From: Paenibacillus faecis | Lineage (GTDB): Bacteria > Bacillota > Bacilli > Paenibacillales > Paenibacillaceae | Direction: 5' to 3' | Assembly (NCBI RefSeq): GCF_008084145.1 | Contig: NZ_VSDO01000003.1 | Location: 124,001 to 188,000, forward strand | Length of the DNA stretch: 64,000 nt | Part shown: positions 56,804-64,000 of the stretch, one piece after another | How the letters are laid out: each line of letters starts with the position of its first letter | Position numbering within the stretch: the first letter of the stretch is position 1 | Translations under genes and position numbers: made by a program | The notes under the pieces: generated by a model | What the model was told of the DNA's origin: nothing | What the model saw: only the letters and a program-made list of their open reading frames with translations | Database searches by the model: none

Positions 56804-57439
56804 TTACCGCAAAGGCATGTAGCCAAGCCGGTCCAGTTCCCGGGCAATGACGCGGTAGCCCCTCGCGTTCGGGTGAACCCCATCCAAAAAGAGCAAGTTC
56901 CTTTCGTTGCCTTCGAACGCCGAGTAAATGTCGGCCACACGATAATTCGGCCCGCCCAGGGAATAGAGAAACGAGTTGTACTGACGCGCATACCTTCCCG
57001 CTTCCCTGTTCGGAAAGGGGTTGTACACGCCTACCATCCGAATGATGAACGGCCTGGGCTGCCCGTATTTTATCCGGTACAGGTCGTGGACAATTTGCCT
57101 CACATTCTCCTTCGTCCGGCCCAGCGCTTGCGGGATGCGGGAAGCGTCTAGCCGGGATCCGCCGCGGACGGCTCCGGCATAAGGCCGCAGATCGTTCGCG
57201 CCGATCGATACGGTGATGATATCGGCCCGCCGGATCGCCGCCCGGAAGCGCGGGTCCCCCTGAATCTTGGCAAGCAGCCTCTGTGAGGTCAATCCGTTAA
57301 TCCCTAAATTCTCATAGTTTACCGAGGTACGGAGACGTCTTTCGGCCATGCGCCGATAGACGGGGGCAAATCCGCCGCTAAGCCAAGCTCCCGCCCCCGT
57401 CGTCAATGAATCCCCGATCGCCGTATAATGGTAGCCCAC
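56804..57439 (-). CDS. SGNH/GDSL-family hydrolase
   Basis: 211 aa, no signal peptide. Motifs: block I AIGDSLTTGAGAW (nucleophile Ser), block III SIGANDLRPY, block V LLFLDGVHPNARGY (Asp and His). The start is a GTG (57439) 8 bases after GGAGGAGG; the TTG two codons earlier is too close to it. It is a carbohydrate- or lipid-esterase; no closer substrate can be told. Monocistronic. Confidence 0.88.
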   Translation of the reverse strand: MGYHYTAIGDSLTTGAGAWLSGGFAPVYRRMAERRLRTSVNYENLGINGLTSQRLLAKIQGDPRFRAAIRRADIITVSIGANDLRPYAGAVRGGSRLDASRIPQALGRTKENVRQIVHDLYRIKYGQPRPFIIRMVGVYNPFPNREAGRYARQYNSFLYSLGGPNYRVADIYSAFEGNERNLLFLDGVHPNARGYRVIARELDRLGYMPLR

Positions 57440-57610
57440 CTGCAAAACCTCCTCCGTCCTGCCTCTCCCGAATGCGGGTTAACCGGACCATCCACGGTGG
57501 ACGATTCCGGTTCCCGCCGCATGATATCTTATGCAATAAGGGAAGGACAGGACAGGGGGATTCGCATATTCCGTACCAAAAAAACGATAAAGCCTAATGT
57601 TCAACGCTTA

Positions 57611-58630
57611 CTATTCATCTCCCAAACCCAACACTCGAGTGGTCCACTTTTGGATCAGGCGTTCGCGGTTCCTGCCGGCCCATTCAAGGTCGTATGGAAT
57701 GGCGTTCAGCTTCTCCAAAGGGATGGCTTCTTCGGGAGGAACAGCGTCCGGATTGGTCAACTGCTGATAGTTCCCGACCTGCTTGCCCAGATCCTGAGCC
57801 TGCTTGCTCAACGCCCAGTCGACGAACTCCCGGGCCTCTTTCTGGTTCGGCCCGCCTTTGATGACGCCGACCGCTCCGATTTCATATCCGGTTCCTTCAT
57901 TAGGGAAGCTAATGATGAGATCCTGGAACCCTTCCTTGTAGTATTTGAGTGCATCATGTGCGAACATGACAGCCGTTCCCGAATCCCCCATGCCCACCGT
58001 TCGACCGGGAACGCTACCGGATGTAGTGTAAACGATGCTTTGCCGATGAAGCCGCCGCAAGTAATCGAACGCCTCATCCTCGCCAAACAACTGCACTAAT
58101 GTAGCCATCGTCGTGTAGGCCGTTCCCGATGAACGGGGATCCGCCATCGAAATCATCCCCCGGTACTCCGGCTTCAGCAAGTCGCTCCACGAGTGAGGAG
58201 CTTGCAGCCCCACCTCCTGCAGCCAGGTTTTGTTGGACACAAAGGCGATGGAACCGATGTAAATGCCTGTCCAATACCCGTCAGGGTCCCGATACTCCGG
58301 AGGGATCGACTCGGCCTGTTTAGAGTTGTACGGCTCCAGCAAGCCCTCTGTCTTCGCCTGAATAAAGGTATCCGCCGGCCCGCCATACCATATACTGGCT
58401 TTCGGCGCATTCCGCTCCGCGCGGATTCGCGCCAGAATTTCCCCGCTCGACATACGCACATAATTCACTTTAATGCCTGTCTGTTTTTGGAAGGTTTCGA
58501 TCGCCTTTATAGCATGATCCTCATACAAACCGGCGTATACCGTTAACGTTCCTTGTCTTTCCTTGCCGCAGGCCGACAATAATGTGAACAGAAGGGACAG
58601 CAGAAGTATGCCTAACGTTATTCGTTTCAT
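57611..58630 (-). CDS. Extracellular solute-binding lipoprotein of the iron(III)/phosphonate family (first copy)
   Basis: 339 aa. Signal peptide with lipobox LLSAC (Cys about 21). Family features: LTVYAGLYEDHAIKAIETFQ at the start, IWYGGPADTFIQAKTEGLLE, and WALSKQAQDLGKQVGNYQQL at the end. It is closely similar to the binding protein at 61479-62555 (for example SSGEILARIRAERNAPKA against SAGEILAKIRAEKDNPQA). RBS AAAGGGGGAC. It probably feeds the transporter encoded upstream; the substrate may be ferric iron or an organophosphorus/other anionic compound. Confidence 0.9.
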   Translation of the reverse strand: MKRITLGILLLSLLFTLLSACGKERQGTLTVYAGLYEDHAIKAIETFQKQTGIKVNYVRMSSGEILARIRAERNAPKASIWYGGPADTFIQAKTEGLLEPYNSKQAESIPPEYRDPDGYWTGIYIGSIAFVSNKTWLQEVGLQAPHSWSDLLKPEYRGMISMADPRSSGTAYTTMATLVQLFGEDEAFDYLRRLHRQSIVYTTSGSVPGRTVGMGDSGTAVMFAHDALKYYKEGFQDLIISFPNEGTGYEIGAVGVIKGGPNQKEAREFVDWALSKQAQDLGKQVGNYQQLTNPDAVPPEEAIPLEKLNAIPYDLEWAGRNRERLIQKWTTRVLGLGDE

Positions 58631-58679
58631 GCCGCCCGTCCCCCTTTTCTTGATGTCGTCCCGAGTTCACTGTGTTGGG

Positions 58680-59741
58680 TTAAATCACATGAAGCGCATC
58701 TTCGGCAAACTGCACGGAAACGGAGGCTCCGACCGCATGGACCTTTTCCTGAATCGGATTGTGCTCGGTTATTTGGAACAGCTGGCCTCCAAACTGTACT
58801 TCGTATTCCTGCGTTTGTCCCATAAACACGCTTTTTTGCACGATACCCTTACGCTCCGACCCGTTTCCCAACGATACGGCTTCCGGTCGGATCACGACGG
58901 TCACACGGTCCCCCGTCTTAAAACCGTCCCGGTGAACCCGCAATAATCCAGCGGCCGTATCCACCAGCAGCCTGCCTTCCTCCGTCCCTTTGACCGTACC
59001 CTCCATAAAATTGGCGGTCCCGATAAAGTCCGCCACGAACTGTGTTTTGGGGCGCTGATAAATCTCCATCGGCGTACCCATTTGCTCGATTCTCCCTTTA
59101 TTCATAACGATAACCTTATCGCTCATGCTCATCGCTTCGCTTTGATCATGCGTGACATAAACCGCCGTAATGCCGATCTGCTGTTGAATCCGCCGAATTT
59201 CATCCCGCATGACCAGGCGCAGCTTGGCATCCAGGTTAGACAGCGGTTCGTCGAACAACAGTACGCCGGGCTCCATCACGAGCGCTCGGGCCAAGGCCAC
59301 CCGCTGCTGCTGCCCGCCCGACAATTGATTGGGCATCCGATCCCGATAATCCCGCAGATTCATTATATCCAATACGGATTCAACTTTCGAGATGATATCG
59401 GGTTTGGACATTTTTTTAATCTTAAGCCCGTACGAGATGTTGTCGAAGACGTTCAAATGAGGAAACAGGGCATAGGATTGAAACACCATCGTACAGTCTC
59501 TTCGGTTCGGGGGAATCTGGTCCACCGCTTCATTTCCGAAGTAAATATGCCCCTCGGTGATGTCCTCAAATCCGGCGATCATGCGAAGTGTCGTCGTTTT
59601 TCCGCAGCCCGACGGGCCGAGAAGGGTAACGAACTCCCCCTCCCCGATGTTGAGATCCACCCCTTTTACCGCGTACGATCGTTCCCCTTTATCGTTCAAG
59701 AAAGCCTTCGATATATTTTGGAGCGTTACAGATTTAGCCAT
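58680..59741 (-). CDS. ABC importer ATPase (PotA/FbpC type)
   Basis: 353 aa. Walker A LLGPSGCGKTTTLRMIAGFE, signature QLSGGQQQRVALARALVMEP, Walker B LLFDEPLSNLDAKL, H-loop VTHDQSEA; a C-terminal TOBE domain follows. Start ATG at 59741 behind AAGGAGGTATTG. It couples to the fused permease gene 31 bases upstream. Confidence 0.95.
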   Translation of the reverse strand: MAKSVTLQNISKAFLNDKGERSYAVKGVDLNIGEGEFVTLLGPSGCGKTTTLRMIAGFEDITEGHIYFGNEAVDQIPPNRRDCTMVFQSYALFPHLNVFDNISYGLKIKKMSKPDIISKVESVLDIMNLRDYRDRMPNQLSGGQQQRVALARALVMEPGVLLFDEPLSNLDAKLRLVMRDEIRRIQQQIGITAVYVTHDQSEAMSMSDKVIVMNKGRIEQMGTPMEIYQRPKTQFVADFIGTANFMEGTVKGTEEGRLLVDTAAGLLRVHRDGFKTGDRVTVVIRPEAVSLGNGSERKGIVQKSVFMGQTQEYEVQFGGQLFQITEHNPIQEKVHAVGASVSVQFAEDALHVI

Positions 59742-59772
59742 GAACAATACCTCCTTCAAGAATGGACGCCCT

Positions 59773-61428
59773 TTAAGCGGAGCGTTCTTTACCGCCCATC
59801 CATTTCACCAGCAAGTTGATTAACGCCAACGCCACGATCATGATGAGAATCAGGATGGTACAGTAAGCGCTGGCCACACCGATCCGCCCCGCCTCGACCT
59901 GTGCCAGAATCGATGCGGTAATCAGGTTATATTTGGCCGAAATGAGGAAAATGACGGCGCTCATCGCGGTCATGCTTTTAACAAAGCTGTTGACGAGACC
60001 GCTGAAAAAGGCGGACTTGATCAACGGGAGTACTACGCTGGTGAACACTTTGCTCCCCCCGGCCCCCAGGTTCGTCGCGGCCTCTTCGATGCTCGGGTCG
60101 ATCTGCTGCAAGGCGGCGACACCCGAGCGAATGCCCACCGGCATCGAGCGTACGACAAACGCAGCCACGATAATCAGTCCCGTTCCGGTTAAAGCGAGCG
60201 GCGCTTTATTGAAGGCCAGAATGTAGCCGATCCCGATCACCGTTCCCGGTACGGCAATCGACAGCATGCTGATGACTTCGAGCGCTCTTTTGCCCATGAA
60301 TCTTTTACGGACGATCAGGAACGCAATAATCATTCCCAAAAGTCCCGCGATCGGCGTGGCGACGATGGCCAGCGTCAGCGTATCTTTTACCGCCTTCTGC
60401 CCGATGGAGAAAACGTATTTGTAATGATCCAGGGTAAGGCTGTTATTGATCCCCCACAGTTTGATAAACGAACCGACGGGGACGAGTGTGTAAAAGGCGA
60501 TAACGGCGAGTGACATAATCATACAAAAAACGAATAACCCGTGTTTGATCGCCCCGGACTCGATCATCCTGCGCTGTCCGGTCGGCTTGCCCGTTACCGT
60601 GACATAGCTCTTCTTGCCGACCCAGAAGTTTTGCAGGATATACACGATGATCGTCACGGTCAGCAAAATCATGGCCAGCGCCGCGCCCGCCTGCAAATTA
60701 TAGCTCCCTACCGCCTGCAAATAGATTTCTCTGGCCACCGTAGAGTAATTTCCTCCGATCGTCATGGGGTTGCCGAAATCCGCAAGAGACTGAACAAATA
60801 CAAGCAAGAATGCATTGGCGATCCCCGGAACGGATAGCGGCAACGTCACGCTGAGAAACGTTTTTAAGCGGCTGGCCCCCATATTTTGACTCGCCTCTTC
60901 CAAGGAAGGACTAATCGAGCGAAGCAAGCCCGACAGCGTCAGAAACGCGATGGGAAAAAACGATAGCGTCTGCACGAGGACCAACCCATGCAGCCCGTAA
61001 ATGTTGGCGTTTTCGAGGCCAAGCAAATTTTTGGTCACCAATCCTTGTTTTCCGAACAACAGCATCGCGGACAACGCGATGACAAACGGCGGTGAAATCA
61101 CCGGCAAGATAGCGATGCCGTTAAACAACTTTTTAAAGGGTACCTTTACATAAGCAAACGTATAGGCGAACACATAGGCAATGGCCGTGGACAGCGTGGC
61201 CGTTAGGACGGCCAGCACCAGCGAATTAACCAGGGCCTGGAACAATCCTCCTCCGGAGAGGACACGCAGGTAACCCTCCAGACCAACCTCGCCGGACGAA
61301 CCGACGAAGCTGGATTTAAAGATTTGGAATAATGGATATACGATAAAAACGAGTAAGCAGAGCATGACCAACACGATAAGAATCGGCAGGAGCGGCTCGC
61401 GCTTGAATCTCTTGAACATGGCGCTCAT
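59773..61428 (-). CDS. ABC importer permease, fused tandem (FbpB-like)
   Basis: 551 aa with about 12 membrane helices in two homologous halves, as in FbpB-type iron and related permeases. Both halves carry the cytoplasmic EAA loop: EEASQNMGASRLKTFLSVTL and EEAATNLGAGGSKVFTSVVL. Starts ATG behind GAGAGGAGAG. It lies between the two binding proteins' genes, together with the ATPase. Confidence 0.93.
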   Translation of the reverse strand: MSAMFKRFKREPLLPILIVLVMLCLLVFIVYPLFQIFKSSFVGSSGEVGLEGYLRVLSGGGLFQALVNSLVLAVLTATLSTAIAYVFAYTFAYVKVPFKKLFNGIAILPVISPPFVIALSAMLLFGKQGLVTKNLLGLENANIYGLHGLVLVQTLSFFPIAFLTLSGLLRSISPSLEEASQNMGASRLKTFLSVTLPLSVPGIANAFLLVFVQSLADFGNPMTIGGNYSTVAREIYLQAVGSYNLQAGAALAMILLTVTIIVYILQNFWVGKKSYVTVTGKPTGQRRMIESGAIKHGLFVFCMIMSLAVIAFYTLVPVGSFIKLWGINNSLTLDHYKYVFSIGQKAVKDTLTLAIVATPIAGLLGMIIAFLIVRKRFMGKRALEVISMLSIAVPGTVIGIGYILAFNKAPLALTGTGLIIVAAFVVRSMPVGIRSGVAALQQIDPSIEEAATNLGAGGSKVFTSVVLPLIKSAFFSGLVNSFVKSMTAMSAVIFLISAKYNLITASILAQVEAGRIGVASAYCTILILIMIVALALINLLVKWMGGKERSA

Positions 61429-61478
61429 TCAAGCTCTCTCCTCTCTAGATAACAACTTTGGAGGTAGTCCCCAGTTAT

Positions 61479-62555
61479 TTATTTTTTGACCTCGGCGCTC
61501 CATTTGTCGATCAGGCGTTGACGTTCTTTACCGGCTTCAACTACGTCGTAATCAACCATACGAATATCGGACAAATTCAAAGCCTGTTCCGGTCCTACGG
61601 CATCCGGATTCGTCAAGTTTTGGAAGCTTCCCACCGTCTTGCCAAGTTCCTGAGCGGCCGGTGACAAGGCCCAATCGACAAATTTCTGGGCGAGCTCTTC
61701 GTTTTTGGTGTTTTTGATGATGCCGATCGATCCCGTCTCGTATCCCGTACCGTCCTCAGGAACCGTCAGCACAAGGCTGTCGAAGCCTTCTTCCTGGTAT
61801 TTAATGATGTCGTGCGCGAACAAAATGCCTACGCCGGCTTCTCCCATGCCGACCATTCGGCCCGGTGCGGAGCCGCTAGTCGTATACTGCTGGACTTGGG
61901 GGTGCAGTTTTTTAAGGTAACCGAAGCCGCCCTCCTCGCTCCCCATCACCTTCAGGACGGAATACATCGCCGTATAAGCCGTACCGGAGGACGCCGGGTC
62001 CGCCATGACGATTTCGCCTTTAAAGGCCGGATTCAGAAGGTCCTCCCACCGCCGCGGAGCCTCCACGCCTTTCTTCGCCAGAAACTCCTTATTGGACGCA
62101 AAGCCGACCGCTCCGACATATACGCCCGTCCAATAGCCGTCCGGGTCTTTGTACTTGGCGTCTATCTTTTCGGCGACAGGCGACTGGTAAGGCTGCAGCA
62201 ATCCCTCGTTTGCCGCTTGGACGAACGTGTCGGCCGGCCCCCCATACCAGACATCCGCCTGCGGGTTGTCTTTCTCGGCCCGAATCTTAGCGAGAATTTC
62301 CCCGGCCGACATCCGAATCATACTCGCCTCGATCCCGGTGTCTTCCGTAAATTTTTTGATGGCGGCTACCGCGTGATCTTCCTGAAAGCCGACATAAACC
62401 GTCAATTTGCCTTGCGGCTTGTCCGCAGCCCCGGCATTTTGCCCCGCCTTATCCCCCGCGGTGCCGGAGTTTCCCCCGGATGACCCGCAACCTGTAAAGA
62501 GCAGCGCCGCCACCGCTAATACGGCTACCGAACTCATCCATCTCTTTTTACTCAT
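61479..62555 (-). CDS. Extracellular solute-binding lipoprotein of the iron(III)/phosphonate family (second copy)
   Basis: 358 aa. Signal peptide and lipobox LLFTGCGSSGG. Residues TVYVGFQEDHAVAAIKKFTE, VWYGGPADTFVQAANEGLLQ and WALSPAAQELGKTVGSFQNL match the copy downstream closely. Start ATG 62555 behind AAAGGGGGATTTC. First gene of the four-gene transport set; a -10 TATAAT and a cre-like site lie just upstream. Confidence 0.92.
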   Translation of the reverse strand: MSKKRWMSSVAVLAVAALLFTGCGSSGGNSGTAGDKAGQNAGAADKPQGKLTVYVGFQEDHAVAAIKKFTEDTGIEASMIRMSAGEILAKIRAEKDNPQADVWYGGPADTFVQAANEGLLQPYQSPVAEKIDAKYKDPDGYWTGVYVGAVGFASNKEFLAKKGVEAPRRWEDLLNPAFKGEIVMADPASSGTAYTAMYSVLKVMGSEEGGFGYLKKLHPQVQQYTTSGSAPGRMVGMGEAGVGILFAHDIIKYQEEGFDSLVLTVPEDGTGYETGSIGIIKNTKNEELAQKFVDWALSPAAQELGKTVGSFQNLTNPDAVGPEQALNLSDIRMVDYDVVEAGKERQRLIDKWSAEVKK

Positions 62556-62586
62556 CTTGAAATCCCCCTTTATCATTTATGACTTA

Positions 62587-62607
62587 ATTATATTGGTTGC
62601 GCTTACA
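62587..62607 (-). promoter_or_regulatory. Promoter -10 of the transporter operon with an overlapping cre-like site
   Basis: Minus strand TATAAT (62587-62592) directly preceded by TGTAAGCGCAACCA (62594-62607), which matches the CcpA site TGWAANCGNTNWCA at 12 of 14 positions. No good -35 is seen. Confidence 0.4.
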
Positions 62608-62643
62608 AAACTGTGAGTCCAAGTCTCTGCCACTTCTTGCGGC

Positions 62644-62670
62644 AAAAAAACGGGCAGACCAAAAAGCCCG
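62644..62670 (-). terminator. Minus-strand terminator without an assigned gene
   Basis: Minus strand CGGGC, 10-base loop, GCCCG, then TTTTTTTG. No minus-strand gene ends upstream of it between here and 63705, so it may end an unknown small RNA or be a relic. Confidence 0.5.
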
Positions 62671-62780
62671 GCCCCGCCTTCTTGTGGAAACCCCAATGTA
62701 TCGGCCCAGCAGGAAGGGATAGAACCAGTTCGTGTGAAAATTCATATAAAACTAATGAATTAGGACGAACGAAGGGACTA

Positions 62781-63341
62781 GACACCGGCTGCGCCAGCTC
62801 TCTATGCCTCCAATTTCCTCCATTAACCGAAAAGGGAAATAAGCCGATTCGTCTGAACCCATCAAGACCGTCCGTTTCCGATGAAGACGAATACCTGATT
62901 TACAAAGATACACAAAAAGCGCTTCAATTTCGTTATCCCAAGGATTGGACGGTCGAGGAATTGAAAGAGGAAAACGTACTGCTGATTATGGCTCCCGATG
63001 TGGAAGCCAATTGGCAGACGAATGTTTTGATTGAAATCCGGGAACAAACAGAAGCAGCACTTCCGCTGGAAGAGGAGCTGGATGCGCTGCTGATCGACTT
63101 TCCCGATTATAAAGAGGGTTTTACATTCAAGAGCAGGGATGTCATTACTACAACAACGGGTTTAACAGCAGGGGTGCTTACGTACGAGCATGATCCCGAA
63201 ATCGGGTTGTTTGAGAAGGAATATGTGATCCATGGAATAGACAATAAAATGCTGTATGCTACCGATTCGACCGTCATCGCATTGCGGGAGAAGTACGCAT
63301 CCCCGGTCAACCGGATTCTGGACTCGATAGACAAGCTTTAG
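62781..63341 (+). pseudogene. PsbP-like lipoprotein gene lacking its signal peptide (plus strand)
   Basis: The reading frame contains an intact-looking domain from EDEYLIYKDTQKALQFRYPK-DW to PVNRILDSIDKL (about 160 residues, PsbP/DcrB-like fold). In frame upstream is DTGCASS, which resembles the end of a lipobox, but the hydrophobic core and a start codon with a ribosome site are missing. The longest ORF (from a GTG at 62613) runs through a terminator and is unlikely to be translated as such. So the gene is probably truncated at its 5' end. It is the only plus-strand coding sequence here. Confidence 0.5.
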
Positions 63342-63399
63342 GATGGATTTTCTTTCGTAAAGAAAGAACGGGCTGGTCCCACCGTCGAAGTCTACACTA

Positions 63400-63589
63400 T
63401 TAACGGGAAAACTTCCCGTTAATATACCGCTCTTGGCTCTTCGCTCCGATTTAGCTGGAAAAGCTCCATCTATTTTGCGGCCCAATTGCTGATATACGCT
63501 ATTTCAGGCGAATTAGCGGGAGGTTTTCCAGGTAATTCGCCTCTACAGCCGCCCACGCACCAAATTAACGGGAGGAATTCCCTTTAATT
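63400..63589. repeat. Three related palindromic elements in the gap before the PTS gene
   Basis: 63400-63424 (ATTAACGGGAA, 3-base loop, TTCCCGTTAAT, perfect), 63508-63540 (GCGAATTA ... TAATTCGC) and 63563-63589 (AATTAA-GGGA ... TCCC-TTAATT) share an AATTARCGGG core. They look like copies of a dispersed hairpin repeat. No gene is visible in 63342-63704. Confidence 0.65.
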
Positions 63590-63705
63590 GAAACCAAACC
63601 ATTAGTTGCAGTCCAAGCGTGTGCGTAAGAATCCTTTACACCGCTCGGGTGGCTTTCCCTTGCCCACAACCTGCTGAAAAAGCGCACAGCGGACCAAAAC
63701 CGCAA

Positions 63706-63742
63706 AGCGGCCGTCCAAGGGTAAGCCCCTTGAACGGCCGCT
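63706..63742 (-). terminator. Intrinsic terminator of the UlaA-like gene
   Basis: Minus strand AGCGGCCGTTCAAGGG / CCCTTGGACGGCCGCT stem (one mismatch), loop GCTTA, then TTGCGGTTTTGG. It begins inside the stop codon region. Confidence 0.75.
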
Positions 63743-64000
63743 ATCCCAGCAACCAACCGAATAACTTATGGACCATCACACCGATGACCGAAAAGTCGCT
63801 ATCGGCGAAGGTCGCTCGTAAATAACCGAGATTGGACAGCAGGGGAATCAGTAATGTCGGAAGCATGGTAATCGCAAACCCATGGCATAGCGAAGCGACG
63901 ACCAAGCCTTTGCGGCCTCCCATCTTATAGGCGATAACGCCGGCCGTCCCCCCCGAGAAAAAGTGCGGAATTACCCCGGGGATGATCACCGTGTACTGAA
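63741..64000 (-). CDS. PTS ascorbate-type IIC (UlaA family), C-terminal end
   Basis: The gene enters from beyond the right edge. The visible 86 codons read QYTVIIPGVIPHFFSGGTAG-VIAYKMGGRKG..., ending MVHKLFGWLLG. This is the last helical region of the UlaA/SgaT family; the rest is outside the window, so the substrate (ascorbate or a related acid) is by family only. The frame is open to the edge. Confidence 0.75.
   Translation of the reverse strand, partial: QYTVIIPGVIPHFFSGGTAGVIAYKMGGRKGLVVASLCHGFAITMLPTLLIPLLSNLGYLRATFADSDFSVIGVMVHKLFGWLLG

Overview
The window looks like chromosomal DNA of an endospore-forming, flagellated Gram-positive bacterium of the Paenibacillaceae, most likely Paenibacillus. 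The evidence is DegS/DegU, sporulation genes (spoIIID, spoIIQ, spoIID, an alpha/beta SASP), flhO/flhP, a complete F-type ATP synthase operon in Firmicutes order, several SLH-domain surface proteins, and a CsaB/TagA/TagO cell-wall-polymer module. Almost every gene lies on the minus strand. The only clear plus-strand coding remnant is a truncated lipoprotein-like ORF near 63 kb.

Layout by position (transcription runs right to left). 1-4.1 kb: degU start, degS, and a secreted phosphodiester glycosidase with copper-amine-oxidase-like repeats. 4.3-21 kb: a surface-layer region with two large C-terminal-SLH proteins, a classical S-layer protein with three N-terminal SLH motifs, an 840-aa secreted protein of unknown function, metK, an alpha/beta SASP and small coiled-coil genes. 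21.7-27 kb: tagO, tagA, csaB and a DUF5693 membrane protein, a module for the pyruvylated secondary cell-wall polymer to which SLH domains bind. 27-35.5 kb: pgcA, fabZ, an EpuA-like gene, flhP, flhO, mbl, spoIIID, spoIIQ and spoIID, in the same order as in Bacillus subtilis and with recognisable sigma-E and sigma-F promoters. 35.5-37.9 kb: an IS4-family transposase gene flanked by dispersed intergenic repeats. 37.9-47.7 kb: murA, a ywzB-like gene and the atp operon (atpZ-I-B-E-F-H-A-G-D-C). 47.8-50.8 kb: mnaA (UDP-GlcNAc 2-epimerase), upp and a ROK sugar kinase.

50.9-56.7 kb is the most unusual part. A strong promoter leads into a MauE-like membrane protein, a MauD-like membrane thioredoxin and a 41-aa peptide gene with eight cysteines and an excellent ribosome-binding site. 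After a 10-bp hairpin come an ABC exporter, a tandem-thioredoxin protein and a NifS/IscS-type cysteine desulfurase. I read this as a probable biosynthesis and export locus for a cysteine-rich ribosomal peptide; I cannot match it to a named system. 56.8-62.6 kb: an SGNH hydrolase, then an ABC importer (fused permease, ATPase, two paralogous binding lipoproteins). 62.7-64 kb: a truncated PsbP-like lipoprotein gene, palindromic intergenic repeats, and the C-terminal end of a UlaA-type PTS IIC protein.

Functional links inside the window: MnaA and TagA/TagO would supply and polymerise ManNAc-containing wall polymer, CsaB would pyruvylate it, and the SLH proteins encoded next door would attach to it. 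The sporulation, cytoskeleton, flagellar and ATP synthase blocks are conserved housekeeping synteny. I saw no rRNA, tRNA or CRISPR array.
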